A stretch of DNA of 64,000 nucleotides from positions 1 through 64,000 of the forward strand of contig NZ_JADKYM010000016.1 of assembly GCF_015475875.1 (NCBI RefSeq), given 5' to 3'. Source of the DNA: Sphingopyxis solisilvae (GTDB lineage Bacteria > Pseudomonadota > Alphaproteobacteria > Sphingomonadales > Sphingomonadaceae). The position numbers and the translations under genes were made by a program. The notes under the pieces are model-generated. The model was not told the origin of the DNA. It ran no database searches and worked only from the letters and a program-made list of their open reading frames with translations. Shown piece by piece: positions 55,453 through 64,000 of the stretch; position 1 is the first letter of the stretch; every line of letters starts with the position of its first letter.

Positions 55453-56142
55453 ATGATGAACATCAAGACGATCAAGCTGACCACCATTGCCGCGATGGGG
55501 GCCCTCGCCCTCGGCGGCTGCGTCACCGATCCGGAAACCGGCGAGCGGCGCATCTCCAAAGCCGCGATCGGCGGCGTCGGCGGGGCGCTTGGCGGCTATC
55601 TGCTCGGCGACCTGATCGGCGGCCGCAGCGACCGTACCGAAAAGATCGTCGGCGCGGGCATCGGCGCGGTCGCGGGTGCAGGTGTCGGCTATTATATGGA
55701 CCAGCAGGAAAAGAAGCTGCGCGAACGCACCGCCGGAACCGGCATCGACGTCGAACGCCAGGGCGACCAGTTGGTGCTCAATATGCCCGGCGACGTCACC
55801 TTCGACCTTAACAGCGCGATGGTGAAGGCGCAGTTCCGCACCGCACTCGACAATGTGGCGGCGACACTGGTCGAATATCCCAGCACCTATATCGACGTTT
55901 ACGGCCACACCGATTCGACCGGCAGCGACAGCTATAACCAGGGTCTGTCCGAACGGCGTGCCTCGTCGGTCGCCGACTATCTGGCTGGTCGCGGTATCCA
56001 GCGTGCCCGCATGGCGACGATGGGCTTTGGCGAATCGCAACTGAAATGCGCGCCCGAACGCAGCGAGGCCGATTATCAGTGCAACCGCCGCGTCGAAATC
56101 CGCATCGCACCGGTAACCCAGGCCGATGTGAACGCGCGCTGA
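55453..56142 (+). CDS. OmpA-family lipoprotein
   Basis: The 229-residue protein has lipobox LGGC (Cys near residue 23), a glycine-zipper segment (AAIGGVGGALGGYLLGDLIG and GAGIGAVAGAGVGYYMD), and a C-terminal OmpA domain that binds peptidoglycan (VTFDLNSAMVKAQF, YGHTDSTGS, YNQGLSERRASSVADYL). It links the outer membrane to the wall. GGGAG lies 4 bases before ATG 55453 and 7 before ATG 55456, so the latter may be the true start. It is followed by a strong terminator. Confidence 0.93.
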   Translation: MMNIKTIKLTTIAAMGALALGGCVTDPETGERRISKAAIGGVGGALGGYLLGDLIGGRSDRTEKIVGAGIGAVAGAGVGYYMDQQEKKLRERTAGTGIDVERQGDQLVLNMPGDVTFDLNSAMVKAQFRTALDNVAATLVEYPSTYIDVYGHTDSTGSDSYNQGLSERRASSVADYLAGRGIQRARMATMGFGESQLKCAPERSEADYQCNRRVEIRIAPVTQADVNAR

Positions 56143-56162
56143 TTTCCATTCCCGTGGAAAAT

Positions 56163-56195
56163 GGGGCGTCACCTGCGGGTGGCGCCCCTTTTTTT
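56163..56195 (+). terminator. Intrinsic terminator
   Basis: GGGGCGTCACC (56163-56173) pairs with GGGTGGCGCCCC (56177-56188) around a short loop and is followed by a run of T's to 56195. It ends the OmpA gene; the same hairpin overlaps the 3' end of the convergent marC operon. Confidence 0.9.
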
Positions 56196-56820
56196 AGCCG
56201 AGCGTCGGGAAGCTGGCTTTCAGCCCGTCGATGACGAACTGCGCCGCCAGCGCCGCCAGCAAAACCCCGAGCAAGCGGGTTATCACCGCTTCGCCCTTGT
56301 TGCCGATGAACCGCATCAACGGTCCGGCCGCAAGCAGCGCCGCCAGCGTGATGAGCAGAACGAGCAACAGCGCCGCAAAGATCACGAATGCGCGGTCGAG
56401 CCCGTTGTTTTGCGCGACCAGCAGCATGACCGAGGCAATCGACCCCGGCCCCGCCAGCATCGGCATCGCCATCGGAAAGACCGAGACATCCTCGACATCC
56501 GACGCGGCCACTTTTTCGGCGCGCTGTTCGCGCCGTTCGGTGCGCTTTTCGAACACCATGTCGATCGCGATCATGAACAGCATGATGCCGCCAGCGATGC
56601 GGAAGCTGTCGAGGTCGATGTGCAGAAAGCTGAGCAACGCCTCGCCGAACATCGCGAAAAAGATCAGGATGCCGCCCGCGATCAACGTGGCGCGGATCGC
56701 CATCGCGCGGCGCTGTGCCGGACCCGCGCCGGTGGTCAGGCTGGCATAGATCGGCGCGCACCCCGGCGGGTCGATCACGACGAACAACGTCACAAAGGCG
56801 GTGATGAAAAGGTCGATCAT
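56194..56820 (-). CDS. MarC-family integral membrane protein
   Basis: The 208-residue protein has six hydrophobic helices and the MarC pattern (LFITAFVTLFVVIDPPGCAP, IAGGIMLFMIAIDMV, AMPMLAGPGSIASVMLLVA). The family has no proven function; MarC was once thought to confer multiple antibiotic resistance. ATG 56820 overlaps the preceding lipoprotein stop by 4 bases. It is last in the operon beginning at yhhQ. Confidence 0.92.
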   Translation of the reverse strand: MIDLFITAFVTLFVVIDPPGCAPIYASLTTGAGPAQRRAMAIRATLIAGGILIFFAMFGEALLSFLHIDLDSFRIAGGIMLFMIAIDMVFEKRTERREQRAEKVAASDVEDVSVFPMAMPMLAGPGSIASVMLLVAQNNGLDRAFVIFAALLLVLLITLAALLAAGPLMRFIGNKGEAVITRLLGVLLAALAAQFVIDGLKASFPTLG

Positions 56821-57494
56821 GGCTGTTCCGGCGCCGCGACCTGGTCGTCGATCACCGTCGCCATGGTGCTGCCGTCCCACATCCGGACCGTGATCCGCCG
56901 CGATTTGTCGGCGCGCACGGTCGAGGTCCAGCTGAGTGTCTGGTCGGGCGACAGGCCGACCGCCATGTCGTCGCCTTCACCGCCCGCCTCGATCGGTACC
57001 GCGGGCCGCGATCCGCAAACCGCCTGTTTCGAATCGATGAAATCCGGCGCTTCGCGCGGCACGGTCAGCTCGGCGCCATGGTCGAGGATCCAGTCGGTCT
57101 TGCCCGTCCGCGGATCGCGCATCCACACCGTGCTGAAATACCCGTGCGCCGGCCCCTTCTGCCATGCGCCGGTCGTCGCGCCGCTGTTGCCGTCGCAGCT
57201 GACAAACACCGCATGCGGCTGCCACTTGACCGCTTCAGCGGGGTCCTTTTGCGTCTTGAGCCAGTCGCGCGCCTTTACCCGCTGCGGCACGAACATCACC
57301 GCGTCGGGATGCGCGGTTTCGCGAAACGCCGTCCACTGCCCCTTTTGCTGCGCGAGCCGCGCAAACCCGATCTCGGCCGCGATAAAGGCGCTCGGGTTGG
57401 GGCCGAGCGGCCGGTTGCGCAGATCTTCCGGATATTGCGACGTACAGCCTGCGAGCAGCGACAAACCCAGCGCGGCGGCGAACAGATGACGCAT
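56817..57494 (-). CDS. Hypothetical lipoprotein
   Basis: The 225-residue protein begins [20 protein letters not shown], with lipobox LAGC. The mature part (AFIAAEIGFARLAQQKGQWT, then FRETAHPDAVMFVPQRVKAR) resembles the SnoaL/DUF4440 cone fold, but I cannot confirm it. Its ATG overlaps the folD stop by one base and its stop overlaps marC, so it is translationally coupled on both sides. Confidence 0.8.
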   Translation of the reverse strand: MRHLFAAALGLSLLAGCTSQYPEDLRNRPLGPNPSAFIAAEIGFARLAQQKGQWTAFRETAHPDAVMFVPQRVKARDWLKTQKDPAEAVKWQPHAVFVSCDGNSGATTGAWQKGPAHGYFSTVWMRDPRTGKTDWILDHGAELTVPREAPDFIDSKQAVCGSRPAVPIEAGGEGDDMAVGLSPDQTLSWTSTVRADKSRRITVRMWDGSTMATVIDDQVAAPEQP

Positions 57495-58396
57495 CAGAAA
57501 CCCTCCGGATCGGCGAGCCCCGCGCGGCGGTGCGCGGCGACCAGCGTGTTGCGCAGCAGGCAGGCGATCGTCATCGGACCGACGCCGCCCGGCACCGGCG
57601 TAATCGCCGACGCCAGCGCCTGCACTTCGGCATAGTCGACATCGCCGACCAGCCGGCCCTTTGCCGCGCCCTCCGCGGGTGGCAGGCGATTGATCCCGAC
57701 GTCGATCACCACCGCGCCCGGCTTGATCCAGTCGCCCTTGACCATTTCGGCCCGGCCGACCGCTGCGACCACGATATCGGCCCGGCGGACCAGTTGGGGC
57801 AAGTCACGGGTGCGGCTGTGCGCCATCGTGACCGTTGCGTTGGCGCCGAGCAGCAACTGCCCCATCGGCTTGCCGACCAGGATCGAACGCCCGACGACGA
57901 TCGCGTCCTTGCCCGACAGATCGCCGAGGCGGTCATGTAGCAACAGCAAACAGCCATAAGGGGTGCAAGGCACCATGCCGGGGATGCCGAGCGCCAGCCG
58001 CCCCGCGCTGACCGGGGTCAGCCCGTCGACGTCCTTGTCAGGGTCGATCGTCGCAACCGCCGCTTGCTCGTCAAGGTGGCCGGGCAGCGGCAATTGCAAC
58101 AGGATACCATCGACCGCATCGTCGGCGTTGAGGGTCGCCAGCAGCGCCTCGACCTCGGCCTGCGTCGCGGTGGCGGGCAGGCGATGTTCGAAGCTGGCCA
58201 TGCCCGCGGCGACCGTCGCCTTGCCTTTAGACCCGACATAGACCGCGCTTGCCGGATCGTCGCCGACCAGCACCACCGCCAGCCCGGGCGCCCGTCCGGT
58301 CGCGGCAACGAAGGCGGGAACCGCATCGGCAATCCGCGCACGCAGACCGGCGGCGAATGCCTTGCCGTCGATCACATGCGCCGCGGTGTCGATCAT
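57494..58396 (-). CDS. folD: Methylenetetrahydrofolate dehydrogenase/cyclohydrolase
   Basis: The 300-residue bifunctional enzyme has the substrate motif [17 protein letters not shown], the [10 protein letters not shown] stretch, PCTPYGC and the NADP-binding [17 protein letters not shown]. It interconverts 5,10-methylene- and 10-formyl-tetrahydrofolate. ATG 58396 follows the yggT stop by 2 bases; a GTG at 58402 is possible but would overlap yggT. Confidence 0.96.
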   Translation of the reverse strand: MIDTAAHVIDGKAFAAGLRARIADAVPAFVAATGRAPGLAVVLVGDDPASAVYVGSKGKATVAAGMASFEHRLPATATQAEVEALLATLNADDAVDGILLQLPLPGHLDEQAAVATIDPDKDVDGLTPVSAGRLALGIPGMVPCTPYGCLLLLHDRLGDLSGKDAIVVGRSILVGKPMGQLLLGANATVTMAHSRTRDLPQLVRRADIVVAAVGRAEMVKGDWIKPGAVVIDVGINRLPPAEGAAKGRLVGDVDYAEVQALASAITPVPGGVGPMTIACLLRNTLVAAHRRAGLADPEGF

Positions 58397-58398
58397 CG

Positions 58399-58707
58399 TC
58401 ACGCCATGCCGTTCGCATAGGCGAGGCGCGCCAGATAGCTGAGCACCGGCCCGTCGATGATGATGATCAGGATCAGCACCAGCATCGGGGTCAGGTCGAG
58501 CCCGCCGAAATCGGGCATGATGCGGCGGAACGGGCGGTACAGCGGCTCGGTGATCCGGTCGAGCACCGTCCACAGCTGATTGACGAAATCATTATGCGTG
58601 TTGATCACATTGAACGCGATAAGCCACGACATCACCGCCTGCGCGATGATGAACCACCACAGGACCGTCAGAATGATGTGGACGATCTGGAGGAACATGA
58701 GAAACAA
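58399..58707 (-). CDS. YggT-family membrane protein
   Basis: The 102-residue protein has two long hydrophobic helices joined by the diagnostic [20 protein letters not shown] and [14 protein letters not shown]. Members affect osmotic shock and division-related membrane processes, with no proven activity. TTG 58707 is preferred because GGAG lies 8 bases upstream; ATG 58698 would place it 17 bases away. It lies between argB and folD. Confidence 0.9.
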   Translation of the reverse strand: MFLMFLQIVHIILTVLWWFIIAQAVMSWLIAFNVINTHNDFVNQLWTVLDRITEPLYRPFRRIMPDFGGLDLTPMLVLILIIIIDGPVLSYLARLAYANGMA

Positions 58708-58742
58708 GACGGCATCTCCATAAAGCGTGTTTGTCAGGCGTC

Positions 58743-59651
58743 TTAACGGTGAATGAGCGTCCCCGCACCCCTTGCGGTGAAAATTTCGAGCAGCATCGCG
58801 TGCGGAATGCGCCCGTCGAGGATGACCGCCGCCTCGACCCCCGCATCGACCGCGGCGACGCAGGTTTCGACCTTGGGGATCATCCCGCCGGTGATCGTTT
58901 CATCGGCCTTGAGCGCGTCGATCGCCGCGCGGTCGAGGTCGGTCAGCAGGTTCTTGTCCTTGTCGAGCACCCCGGCGACGTCGGTGAGCAGGAAAAACCG
59001 CTTGGCGCCCAGCGCCCCGGCGATCGCCCCCGCCATCGTGTCGGCGTTGATATTGTACGTTGCCCCATCGGCACCCAGCGCCACCGGCGCGACCACCGGA
59101 ATGAAATTGTCGCTGGCCAGATTGGTCAATATGGTCGGGTCGACCGCCACCGGCTCACCGACAAAGCCCAGATCGACGTGGCGCTCGATCCCCGAATTGG
59201 GGTCGGGCTCGGTCCGGCTGACCTTTTCGGCGAGCACCAGATTGGCGTCCTTGCCCGAAATGCCGACCGCGCGCCCGCCGAGGCCCGCTATCCAGCCGAC
59301 GATTTCCTTGTTGATCTTGCCCGCCAGCACCATTTCGGCGACCTCGGCCGTCGCGGCGTCGGTGACGCGGAGGCCGCCGACAAAGGTCGATTCGATCCCG
59401 AGCTGCTTGAGCATCGCGCCGATCTGCGGCCCGCCGCCATGCACCACCACCGGGTTGATCCCGACCGCCTTCAGCAGCACGACATCCTCGGCAAAATCGC
59501 GCTGCGCCTCGGGATCGCCCATCGCATGGCCGCCATATTTGATCACGAACGTCTGTCCGGCGTAGCGCTGCAAATAGGGCAAGGCCTCGACGAGCGTTTC
59601 GGCCTTGGCGAGCAGGTCGGGCATTTTCGACGGGTCGGTCATGGTCATCAT
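58743..59651 (-). CDS. argB: Acetylglutamate kinase
   Basis: The 302-residue protein has [11 protein letters not shown] at the phosphate-binding end, [14 protein letters not shown] for the acyl-glutamate site, and [17 protein letters not shown] plus [20 protein letters not shown]. It catalyses the second step of arginine synthesis. ATG 59651 overlaps the yhhQ stop by 4 bases; the ATG at 59642 is an alternative. No other arg gene is in the window. Confidence 0.96.
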   Translation of the reverse strand: MMTMTDPSKMPDLLAKAETLVEALPYLQRYAGQTFVIKYGGHAMGDPEAQRDFAEDVVLLKAVGINPVVVHGGGPQIGAMLKQLGIESTFVGGLRVTDAATAEVAEMVLAGKINKEIVGWIAGLGGRAVGISGKDANLVLAEKVSRTEPDPNSGIERHVDLGFVGEPVAVDPTILTNLASDNFIPVVAPVALGADGATYNINADTMAGAIAGALGAKRFFLLTDVAGVLDKDKNLLTDLDRAAIDALKADETITGGMIPKVETCVAAVDAGVEAAVILDGRIPHAMLLEIFTARGAGTLIHR

Positions 59652-60325
59652 CCGCCGTTCTTGGCGTCGAGATTGCGACCGAGCGCGACCAACCCGGTGA
59701 TGACGAAGGGGATAACGGCGATCGACAGCGCGACCTTGGCCAGCATCTGGCCGCCCATCAGATTGGCAATCGGGAACACGCCGTAAAAGGCGATGGTGAC
59801 GAACAGCAGGGTATCGACGATCTGGCTCAAGGCGCTGGCGATCGCCCCGCGGATTGCGAGCCAGGTGGTCCCGGTCCCCGCGCCTTCGCGCCCGCGCAGC
59901 TTGGAAAAGATGGTGACATTCAAAAATTGCGAGGTCCCGTACGCCACGATGCCGGCGGCCATCAGCCGCGGGCTTTGGCCCAGGATCGTGTCGAACGCCG
60001 CCAATCGCGCGGGCTCCATCTTGGGCGACGCCGGCAGCGCCAGCACGAGCGCCGTCAGCATGATCGACAGCACCAGCGGCACGAAACCCCACAGCACCAG
60101 CTTGTTGGCGGTCGACTGACCCTGCAGTTCGGACACCGCGCTCGACAGCGCAACCAGCATCAGAAACGGAAAGATCCCCGCCTCGACCGCCAGCCAGTCG
60201 CCCAGCGCCACCTGCTTGTTCCCCAGCACTCCCGCGAGCACCACCATCCCGCCATAGATGATGGTGAAAAGAAAGAGCGAGGGCGAAAGCGTGCGCGGCA
60301 GCACCGTCGAAGTGGTATCGGTCAT
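59648..60325 (-). CDS. yhhQ: Queuosine precursor transporter (YhhQ/VUT family)
   Basis: The 225-residue polytopic protein has the VUT signature: [20 protein letters not shown] near residue 25, [20 protein letters not shown] and [18 protein letters not shown]. YhhQ imports 7-cyano-7-deazaguanine and related precursors for tRNA queuosine modification. It is the first gene of a six-gene operon ending with marC; the functions of the operon are otherwise unrelated. Confidence 0.9.
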   Translation of the reverse strand: MTDTTSTVLPRTLSPSLFLFTIIYGGMVVLAGVLGNKQVALGDWLAVEAGIFPFLMLVALSSAVSELQGQSTANKLVLWGFVPLVLSIMLTALVLALPASPKMEPARLAAFDTILGQSPRLMAAGIVAYGTSQFLNVTIFSKLRGREGAGTGTTWLAIRGAIASALSQIVDTLLFVTIAFYGVFPIANLMGGQMLAKVALSIAVIPFVITGLVALGRNLDAKNGG

Positions 60326-60442
60326 GCCGCCCGATAGTCGGTTTTGCCGAGCGTGGAAAGATGCGCGTGGCACCGGCACTTGCCCCGCCGCCAAAGCCCG
60401 CTAGACAGGGCGCAACAACGGGTGCGGGGGACGCAACATAAT

Positions 60443-61786
60443 ATGGAACGCCTGATTGGTCTGGTTGGCATCGTCGCACTGCTCGCGATTGCGGTGCTGT
60501 TTTCGTCGAACCGCCGCTGGATTCGCCTGCGCGTCGTCATTCCCGCCTTCCTGCTGCAAGCCGGATTTGCGCTGCTGGTGATCGGCACCCCGTGGGGCCG
60601 CGCGATCATCCAGGCGATGTCGAACGCGGTGTCGAACCTGCTCGGCTATGCCAAGGCGGGGACCGATTTCATCTTTGGCCCGCTCGCCTCGCCCGAAATC
60701 GGCGCCAACAGCTTTGCGATCGCCGCGTTGCCGGTCATCGTCTTCTTCGCCTCGCTGATCTCGATCCTCTATTATCTCGGCATCATGCAGCTGATCATCA
60801 AATGGGTCGGCGGCGCGATCCAGAAAATCACCGGCATCACCAAGGTCGAAAGCCTGGGGTCGGCGGCGAATATCTTTGTCGGCCAGTCCGAATCGCCGCT
60901 CGTGATCCGCCCCTATCTCGCCGGACTCACCCCGCCGCAGCTGTTCACGATCATGACCGTCGGCATGGCGGGGGTCGCGGGCACCATCCTCGGCGCCTAC
61001 GCCAGCATGATCGGCGAACAATTGCTGCCCTATCTGCTCGCCGCCAGCTTCATGTCGGCGCCGGGCGGGATTCTGATGGCCAAAATCATGATGCCCGACG
61101 ATCCCAAGGATCTGGGCGTCGAACCCGTCATCATGCCCGAGGCGAGCCATGACGAGGAAAAACCCGCCAACATCATCATGGCCGCCGCGCAGGGTGCGCA
61201 AACCGGCGTCAAGCTGGCGGTCGCGGTCGGCGCGATGGTGCTCGCCTTTGTCGCGCTCGTTGCCCTCGCCAACGGGTTGCTCGCCGGGGTCGGCGGCTGG
61301 TTCGGCTATCCCGACCTGTCGTTCCAGGCGATCATCGGCGCGATCTTTCGTCCGGTGATGTGGCTGATGGGCGTGCCGTGGGACGAAAGCGCGGTCGTCG
61401 GCGGCCTGTTCGGCAGCAAGGTCGTGCTCAACGAATTTGTGGCCTTCATCGACCTCGGCAAGGTCCAGGGCGACATGTCGATGACCGCGGTTGCGATCGC
61501 CACCTTTGCGCTGTGCGGTTTTGCCAATTTCAGCTCGATCGCGATCCAGATGGCGGTCACCGGCGGGCTGGCGCCCAACCAGCGTCCGATGATCGCCAAG
61601 CTGGGCCTGAAAGCGCTGCTCGCGGGCAGCCTGTCGAACCTGATGTCGGCGGCGCTTGCCGGGCTGATGCTGGGTATCGCCCCGCCGGTGGGCGCCGCGC
61701 CCGCTACCGACACGGTTGCGCCTGCCGTGGAAGCCACGGCGGCGACCCCCGATCCGGCAACGGCAGCGCCCGCCGAGACGCGCTGA
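60443..61786 (+). CDS. Concentrative nucleoside transporter (CNT/NupC family)
   Basis: The 447-residue protein follows the CNT pattern: an N-terminal three-helix segment, gate domain ([53 protein letters not shown]) and the C-terminal [18 protein letters not shown] and [12 protein letters not shown]. It imports nucleosides with Na+ or H+. The last 40 residues are a disordered Ala/Pro tail. It is divergent from yhhQ across a 117-bp spacer. Confidence 0.93.
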   Translation: MERLIGLVGIVALLAIAVLFSSNRRWIRLRVVIPAFLLQAGFALLVIGTPWGRAIIQAMSNAVSNLLGYAKAGTDFIFGPLASPEIGANSFAIAALPVIVFFASLISILYYLGIMQLIIKWVGGAIQKITGITKVESLGSAANIFVGQSESPLVIRPYLAGLTPPQLFTIMTVGMAGVAGTILGAYASMIGEQLLPYLLAASFMSAPGGILMAKIMMPDDPKDLGVEPVIMPEASHDEEKPANIIMAAAQGAQTGVKLAVAVGAMVLAFVALVALANGLLAGVGGWFGYPDLSFQAIIGAIFRPVMWLMGVPWDESAVVGGLFGSKVVLNEFVAFIDLGKVQGDMSMTAVAIATFALCGFANFSSIAIQMAVTGGLAPNQRPMIAKLGLKALLAGSLSNLMSAALAGLMLGIAPPVGAAPATDTVAPAVEATAATPDPATAAPAETR

Positions 61787-61893
61787 ACGGTGACTCGTAG
61801 CCGCATGGGATAATTTGCAAGCCGGCGCCGGTTGGCGTAAACTTGACCCAGAAAACGAATCCCGGGTCGCGTTTGCCAACAGGGAGGTTTGCC

Positions 61894-62505
61894 ATGAAAA
61901 CCATGTTTCGTTTGTCGATCCTGGCCGCAGCAGCGGTGGCGATCGGCGGGGGACTCCTCGCCACCTCGAACGCCCAGCCTCCCGAAGACAAAATGTACCG
62001 CCCGCCCGAGGCGACGATTTATCGCGACGCCGCCTATCGCGGCCCCGCCGTGTTCATCGGCGAGGAAAAGCCCGATCTGGGGCTCGCCTGGCCGGTCAAT
62101 TCGATCCGCGTCGCCAGCGGTCGCTGGGAACTCTGCGAAAAGACGCGCTTTCGCGGCAATTGCCGCACCGTCGAACGCGACACGCCGATGCTGAACAACG
62201 TGCTGCGCGGGATCACGATCCAGTCGATCCGCCCGGTCGGGACGGGCGGCGGCTGGAACCCCAACCCGCCCGCGAACGACCAGGTTGCGCGCGGCAATTT
62301 CGCCGAATTCCACACCCAGCCGGCGACCGGCAATTTCCGCGTTCCAGCCTGTGCCACCGGTTCGGCTACCGCCGCCTGCGCGGCGCGCACGGCGGACAAT
62401 TGGTGCCGCTCGATCGGCTGGAACGGGTCGGCGCGCGAGCATATGGAAACCATCGGCGGGCGCGTCTATCTGGCCGACGTGCTGTGCGTCCGGTCGGGCT
62501 ATTGA
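61894..62505 (+). CDS. Exported beta/gamma-crystallin-like protein
   Basis: The 203-residue protein has a signal peptide ending LATSNAQP and a beta/gamma-crystallin domain (ATIYRDAAYRGPAVFIGEEK, WELCEKTRFRGNCRTVERD), followed by a Gly/Asn-rich linker and a second Cys-rich region (ACATGSATAACAARTADNWC). Microbial crystallins bind calcium and may be stress or envelope proteins. GGGAGG lies 6 bases before ATG 61894. It is followed 13 bases later by the MliC-like gene. Confidence 0.85.
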   Translation: MKTMFRLSILAAAAVAIGGGLLATSNAQPPEDKMYRPPEATIYRDAAYRGPAVFIGEEKPDLGLAWPVNSIRVASGRWELCEKTRFRGNCRTVERDTPMLNNVLRGITIQSIRPVGTGGGWNPNPPANDQVARGNFAEFHTQPATGNFRVPACATGSATAACAARTADNWCRSIGWNGSAREHMETIGGRVYLADVLCVRSGY

Positions 62506-62518
62506 GGGGAGAATGGCC

Positions 62519-62839
62519 ATGGAACAGCTGAAATTCATAGCGCTCGGCGGTTCGGTGTTGCTGCTTGCGGCCTGCGCCTCGGTCGGCGGCCCGGGGGTCA
62601 GCACCTATTATGAATGCGACCGCGGCACCCGGCTGAAGGTCGATTTCGTCAAGAATGGCGCCTTGGTTGGCGTCAACGGCGCCCGCGCGCAACTGATGCG
62701 GTCCACCCCGGCGGCGAGCGGCGCGATCTACGAGAACCGCGCTGGCTGGCGGCTGCATACCAAGGGCAACGAGGCGATGTGGAACACCGCGCTGCGTTCG
62801 TCGCCCGAAACCTGCCGCCAGGTGGCGGTGCCGCGCTGA
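62519..62839 (+). CDS. MliC-like lysozyme-inhibitor lipoprotein
   Basis: The 106-residue protein has lipobox LAAC (Cys near residue 20) and the MliC-type domain: YYECDRGTRLKVDFV, then MRSTPAASGAIYEN and WRLHTKGNEAMW with the conserved Ser-Gly and Lys-Gly positions. MliC lipoproteins inhibit c-type lysozymes. GGGGAG lies 7 bases before ATG 62519; an ATG at 62513 abuts it. It pairs with the crystallin-like gene and may form a periplasmic defence pair. Confidence 0.85.
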   Translation: MEQLKFIALGGSVLLLAACASVGGPGVSTYYECDRGTRLKVDFVKNGALVGVNGARAQLMRSTPAASGAIYENRAGWRLHTKGNEAMWNTALRSSPETCRQVAVPR

Positions 62840-62851
62840 GCCCCGCCCGGG

Positions 62852-63994
62852 TCAAAGCGCCATCTTCGCCAGCGCGGCGCGCACCTCGCTGACGAACAGC
62901 TCGGGCTGTTCCCACGCGGCAAAATGGCCGCCGCGGGGCAGCTCGTTCCAGTGGACGATATTCGTATAACGCCGTTCGGCCCAGCGCCGCGACAGCCGCA
63001 TGATCTCGTTCGGAAACAGGCTGCACCCTGTCGGCACCGATATTTCGCCCGCGGCGAAATTACGGAAGCTGTGCCAGTACAGCCGCGCCGACGACGCCGC
63101 GCTCGCGGTCAGCCAATAGAGGCTGATCGTGTCGAGCATCGCATCCTTCGATAGCGCCTTCTCGGGATGGCCGCCGATCGACTGGCCGCCCGGCTGATGC
63201 CCGCAATCGGTCCAGCCATGGAATTTTTCGGCAATCCACGCCATCTGGCCAACGGGCGAGTCGGTCAGCGCATAGCCGATCGTTTGCGGCCTTGTCGCGT
63301 GCTGGGTCGAATAGCTGCTGTCCTTCGCCTGATACCAGGCGAAGCGCGCGAGATAGAGTTTTTCGCTATCCGTGAGGTCGCTCATCAGGTCGGGCGGCGG
63401 GGCGCCGACCACCATGTTGACATGGATCCCGGCGCAATGATCGGCGTGGTGCATCCCGATGGCACAGGTCACCGCGCTGCCCCAATCGCCACCCTGCGCG
63501 AAATATCGGTCGTAACCGAGCGCGACCATCAGCGCGTCCCAAGCCGCGCCGATATGCTCGACGCTCCATTTCGCCTCGCTCGGCTTCCCCGAAAAACCAT
63601 AACCGGGCAACGACGGGATGACGAGATGATAGTCCGCCGCCAGCGGTTCGATGACATCGAGGAATTCGAGTACCGATCCCGGCCAGCCATGCGTCAGCAC
63701 CAGCGGCCGTGCCGCCGGATTGACCGACCGGATGTGGAGGAAATGAATGTCGAGCCCGTCGATCGTCGCCAGATAATTGGGCAGCGCGTTGAGCCGCGCC
63801 TCGACTTTGCGCCAATCATATTCGTCGCGCCAATAGGCCGCGAGTTCCTGCGCATAAGCGAGCGGGATGCCCTGATCCCAGTCGCCCACCGTTTCCTTTT
63901 CGGGCCAGCGCGTCCGCGCCAGCCGGTCTTTGAGATCGTCGAGCGCCGATTGGGGCACATCGATGGTGAAGCTGCGGATATTGGCGACGTCCAT
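62852..63994 (-). CDS. Epoxide hydrolase family alpha/beta-hydrolase
   Basis: The 380-residue protein has the N-terminal EHN segment (FTIDVPQSALDDLKDRLART), the oxyanion motif THGWPGS, the nucleophile Asp in AQGGDWGSAV, cap-domain tyrosines and the catalytic His in RGGHFAAWEQP. It hydrolyses epoxides to diols. There is no signal peptide; it should be cytosolic. The start ATG 63994 is 6 bases from the window end, so upstream context is unseen and a slightly longer N-terminus cannot be ruled out. Confidence 0.92.
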   Translation of the reverse strand: MDVANIRSFTIDVPQSALDDLKDRLARTRWPEKETVGDWDQGIPLAYAQELAAYWRDEYDWRKVEARLNALPNYLATIDGLDIHFLHIRSVNPAARPLVLTHGWPGSVLEFLDVIEPLAADYHLVIPSLPGYGFSGKPSEAKWSVEHIGAAWDALMVALGYDRYFAQGGDWGSAVTCAIGMHHADHCAGIHVNMVVGAPPPDLMSDLTDSEKLYLARFAWYQAKDSSYSTQHATRPQTIGYALTDSPVGQMAWIAEKFHGWTDCGHQPGGQSIGGHPEKALSKDAMLDTISLYWLTASAASSARLYWHSFRNFAAGEISVPTGCSLFPNEIMRLSRRWAERRYTNIVHWNELPRGGHFAAWEQPELFVSEVRAALAKMAL

Positions 63995-64000
63995 GGCACC

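Overview
The window is about 64 kb of GC-rich chromosomal DNA, with long read-through frames opposite most genes. Gene content points to an alphaproteobacterium of the order Sphingomonadales, probably Sphingopyxis or a close relative. The support is two TonB-dependent receptors (one of the large sphingomonad type), exported proteins carrying an IVVTG-type N-terminus, a DUF2093 gene, an RpoH-type clpB promoter and palindromic intergenic repeats. The genus is inferred from the gene set, not from a marker gene. I see no rRNA, tRNA, CRISPR array, transposase or prophage block.

Layout. 1-300: two palindromic repeats. 295-3239: a LysR regulator divergent from a tightly overlapping four-gene operon (FMN-binding PNPOx-like protein, glutathione S-transferase, 4-OT tautomerase, YdcZ transporter). 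3236-7925: DUF6265 protein, a TonB-dependent receptor, a lipoprotein and a DUF4189 protein. 7970-10024: TPP riboswitch and thiC. 10100-12594: an accessory patch with an AT-rich orphan ORF, a decayed copy of an RNA ligase-like 2H phosphoesterase, an atypical SRAP gene, a HigBA-like toxin-antitoxin pair and the intact phosphoesterase copy. 12598-22537: housekeeping and small envelope genes (DUF2726, arylamine N-acetyltransferase, OsmC, Mpo1-like, YaiI-like, a 43-residue basic protein, TauE, ung, MFS exporter, amino-acid permease).

22642-30797 holds pbpC with its alpha-2-macroglobulin partner. 30935-31654 holds a HIT protein and hisE. 32123-39012 has three exported hydrolases (M16 protease, penicillin acylase family, M17 aminopeptidase). 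39081-41660 is clpB. 41670-43268 is a tandem array of four paralogous small secreted proteins with an invariant cysteine pair. 43393-48748 groups a TPR/aspartyl hydroxylase protein, a sulfotransferase-like protein and a second TonB-dependent receptor. 49014-51662 is an xseA-DUF2093-LytM peptidase operon whose start codon overlaps that of divergent purD. 53000-56142 has a membrane-anchored helix-hairpin-helix protein, a CNNM/CorC-like protein and an OmpA lipoprotein. 56194-60325 is a compact six-gene operon (yhhQ, argB, yggT, folD, lipoprotein, marC). The window ends with a nucleoside transporter, a beta/gamma-crystallin protein, a MliC-like lipoprotein and an epoxide hydrolase.

Most interesting for follow-up: the tandem cysteine-pair family (41670-43268); the direct-repeat-flanked SRAP/toxin-antitoxin patch (10486-12594), whose SRAP protein lacks the required N-terminal cysteine; the hydroxylase/sulfotransferase-like/receptor cluster; the overlapping divergent start codons of xseA and purD; and the dispersed palindromic elements at 107-251, 24804-24938 and 53664-53855. 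Functions are assigned by motif recognition only; no database search was run.
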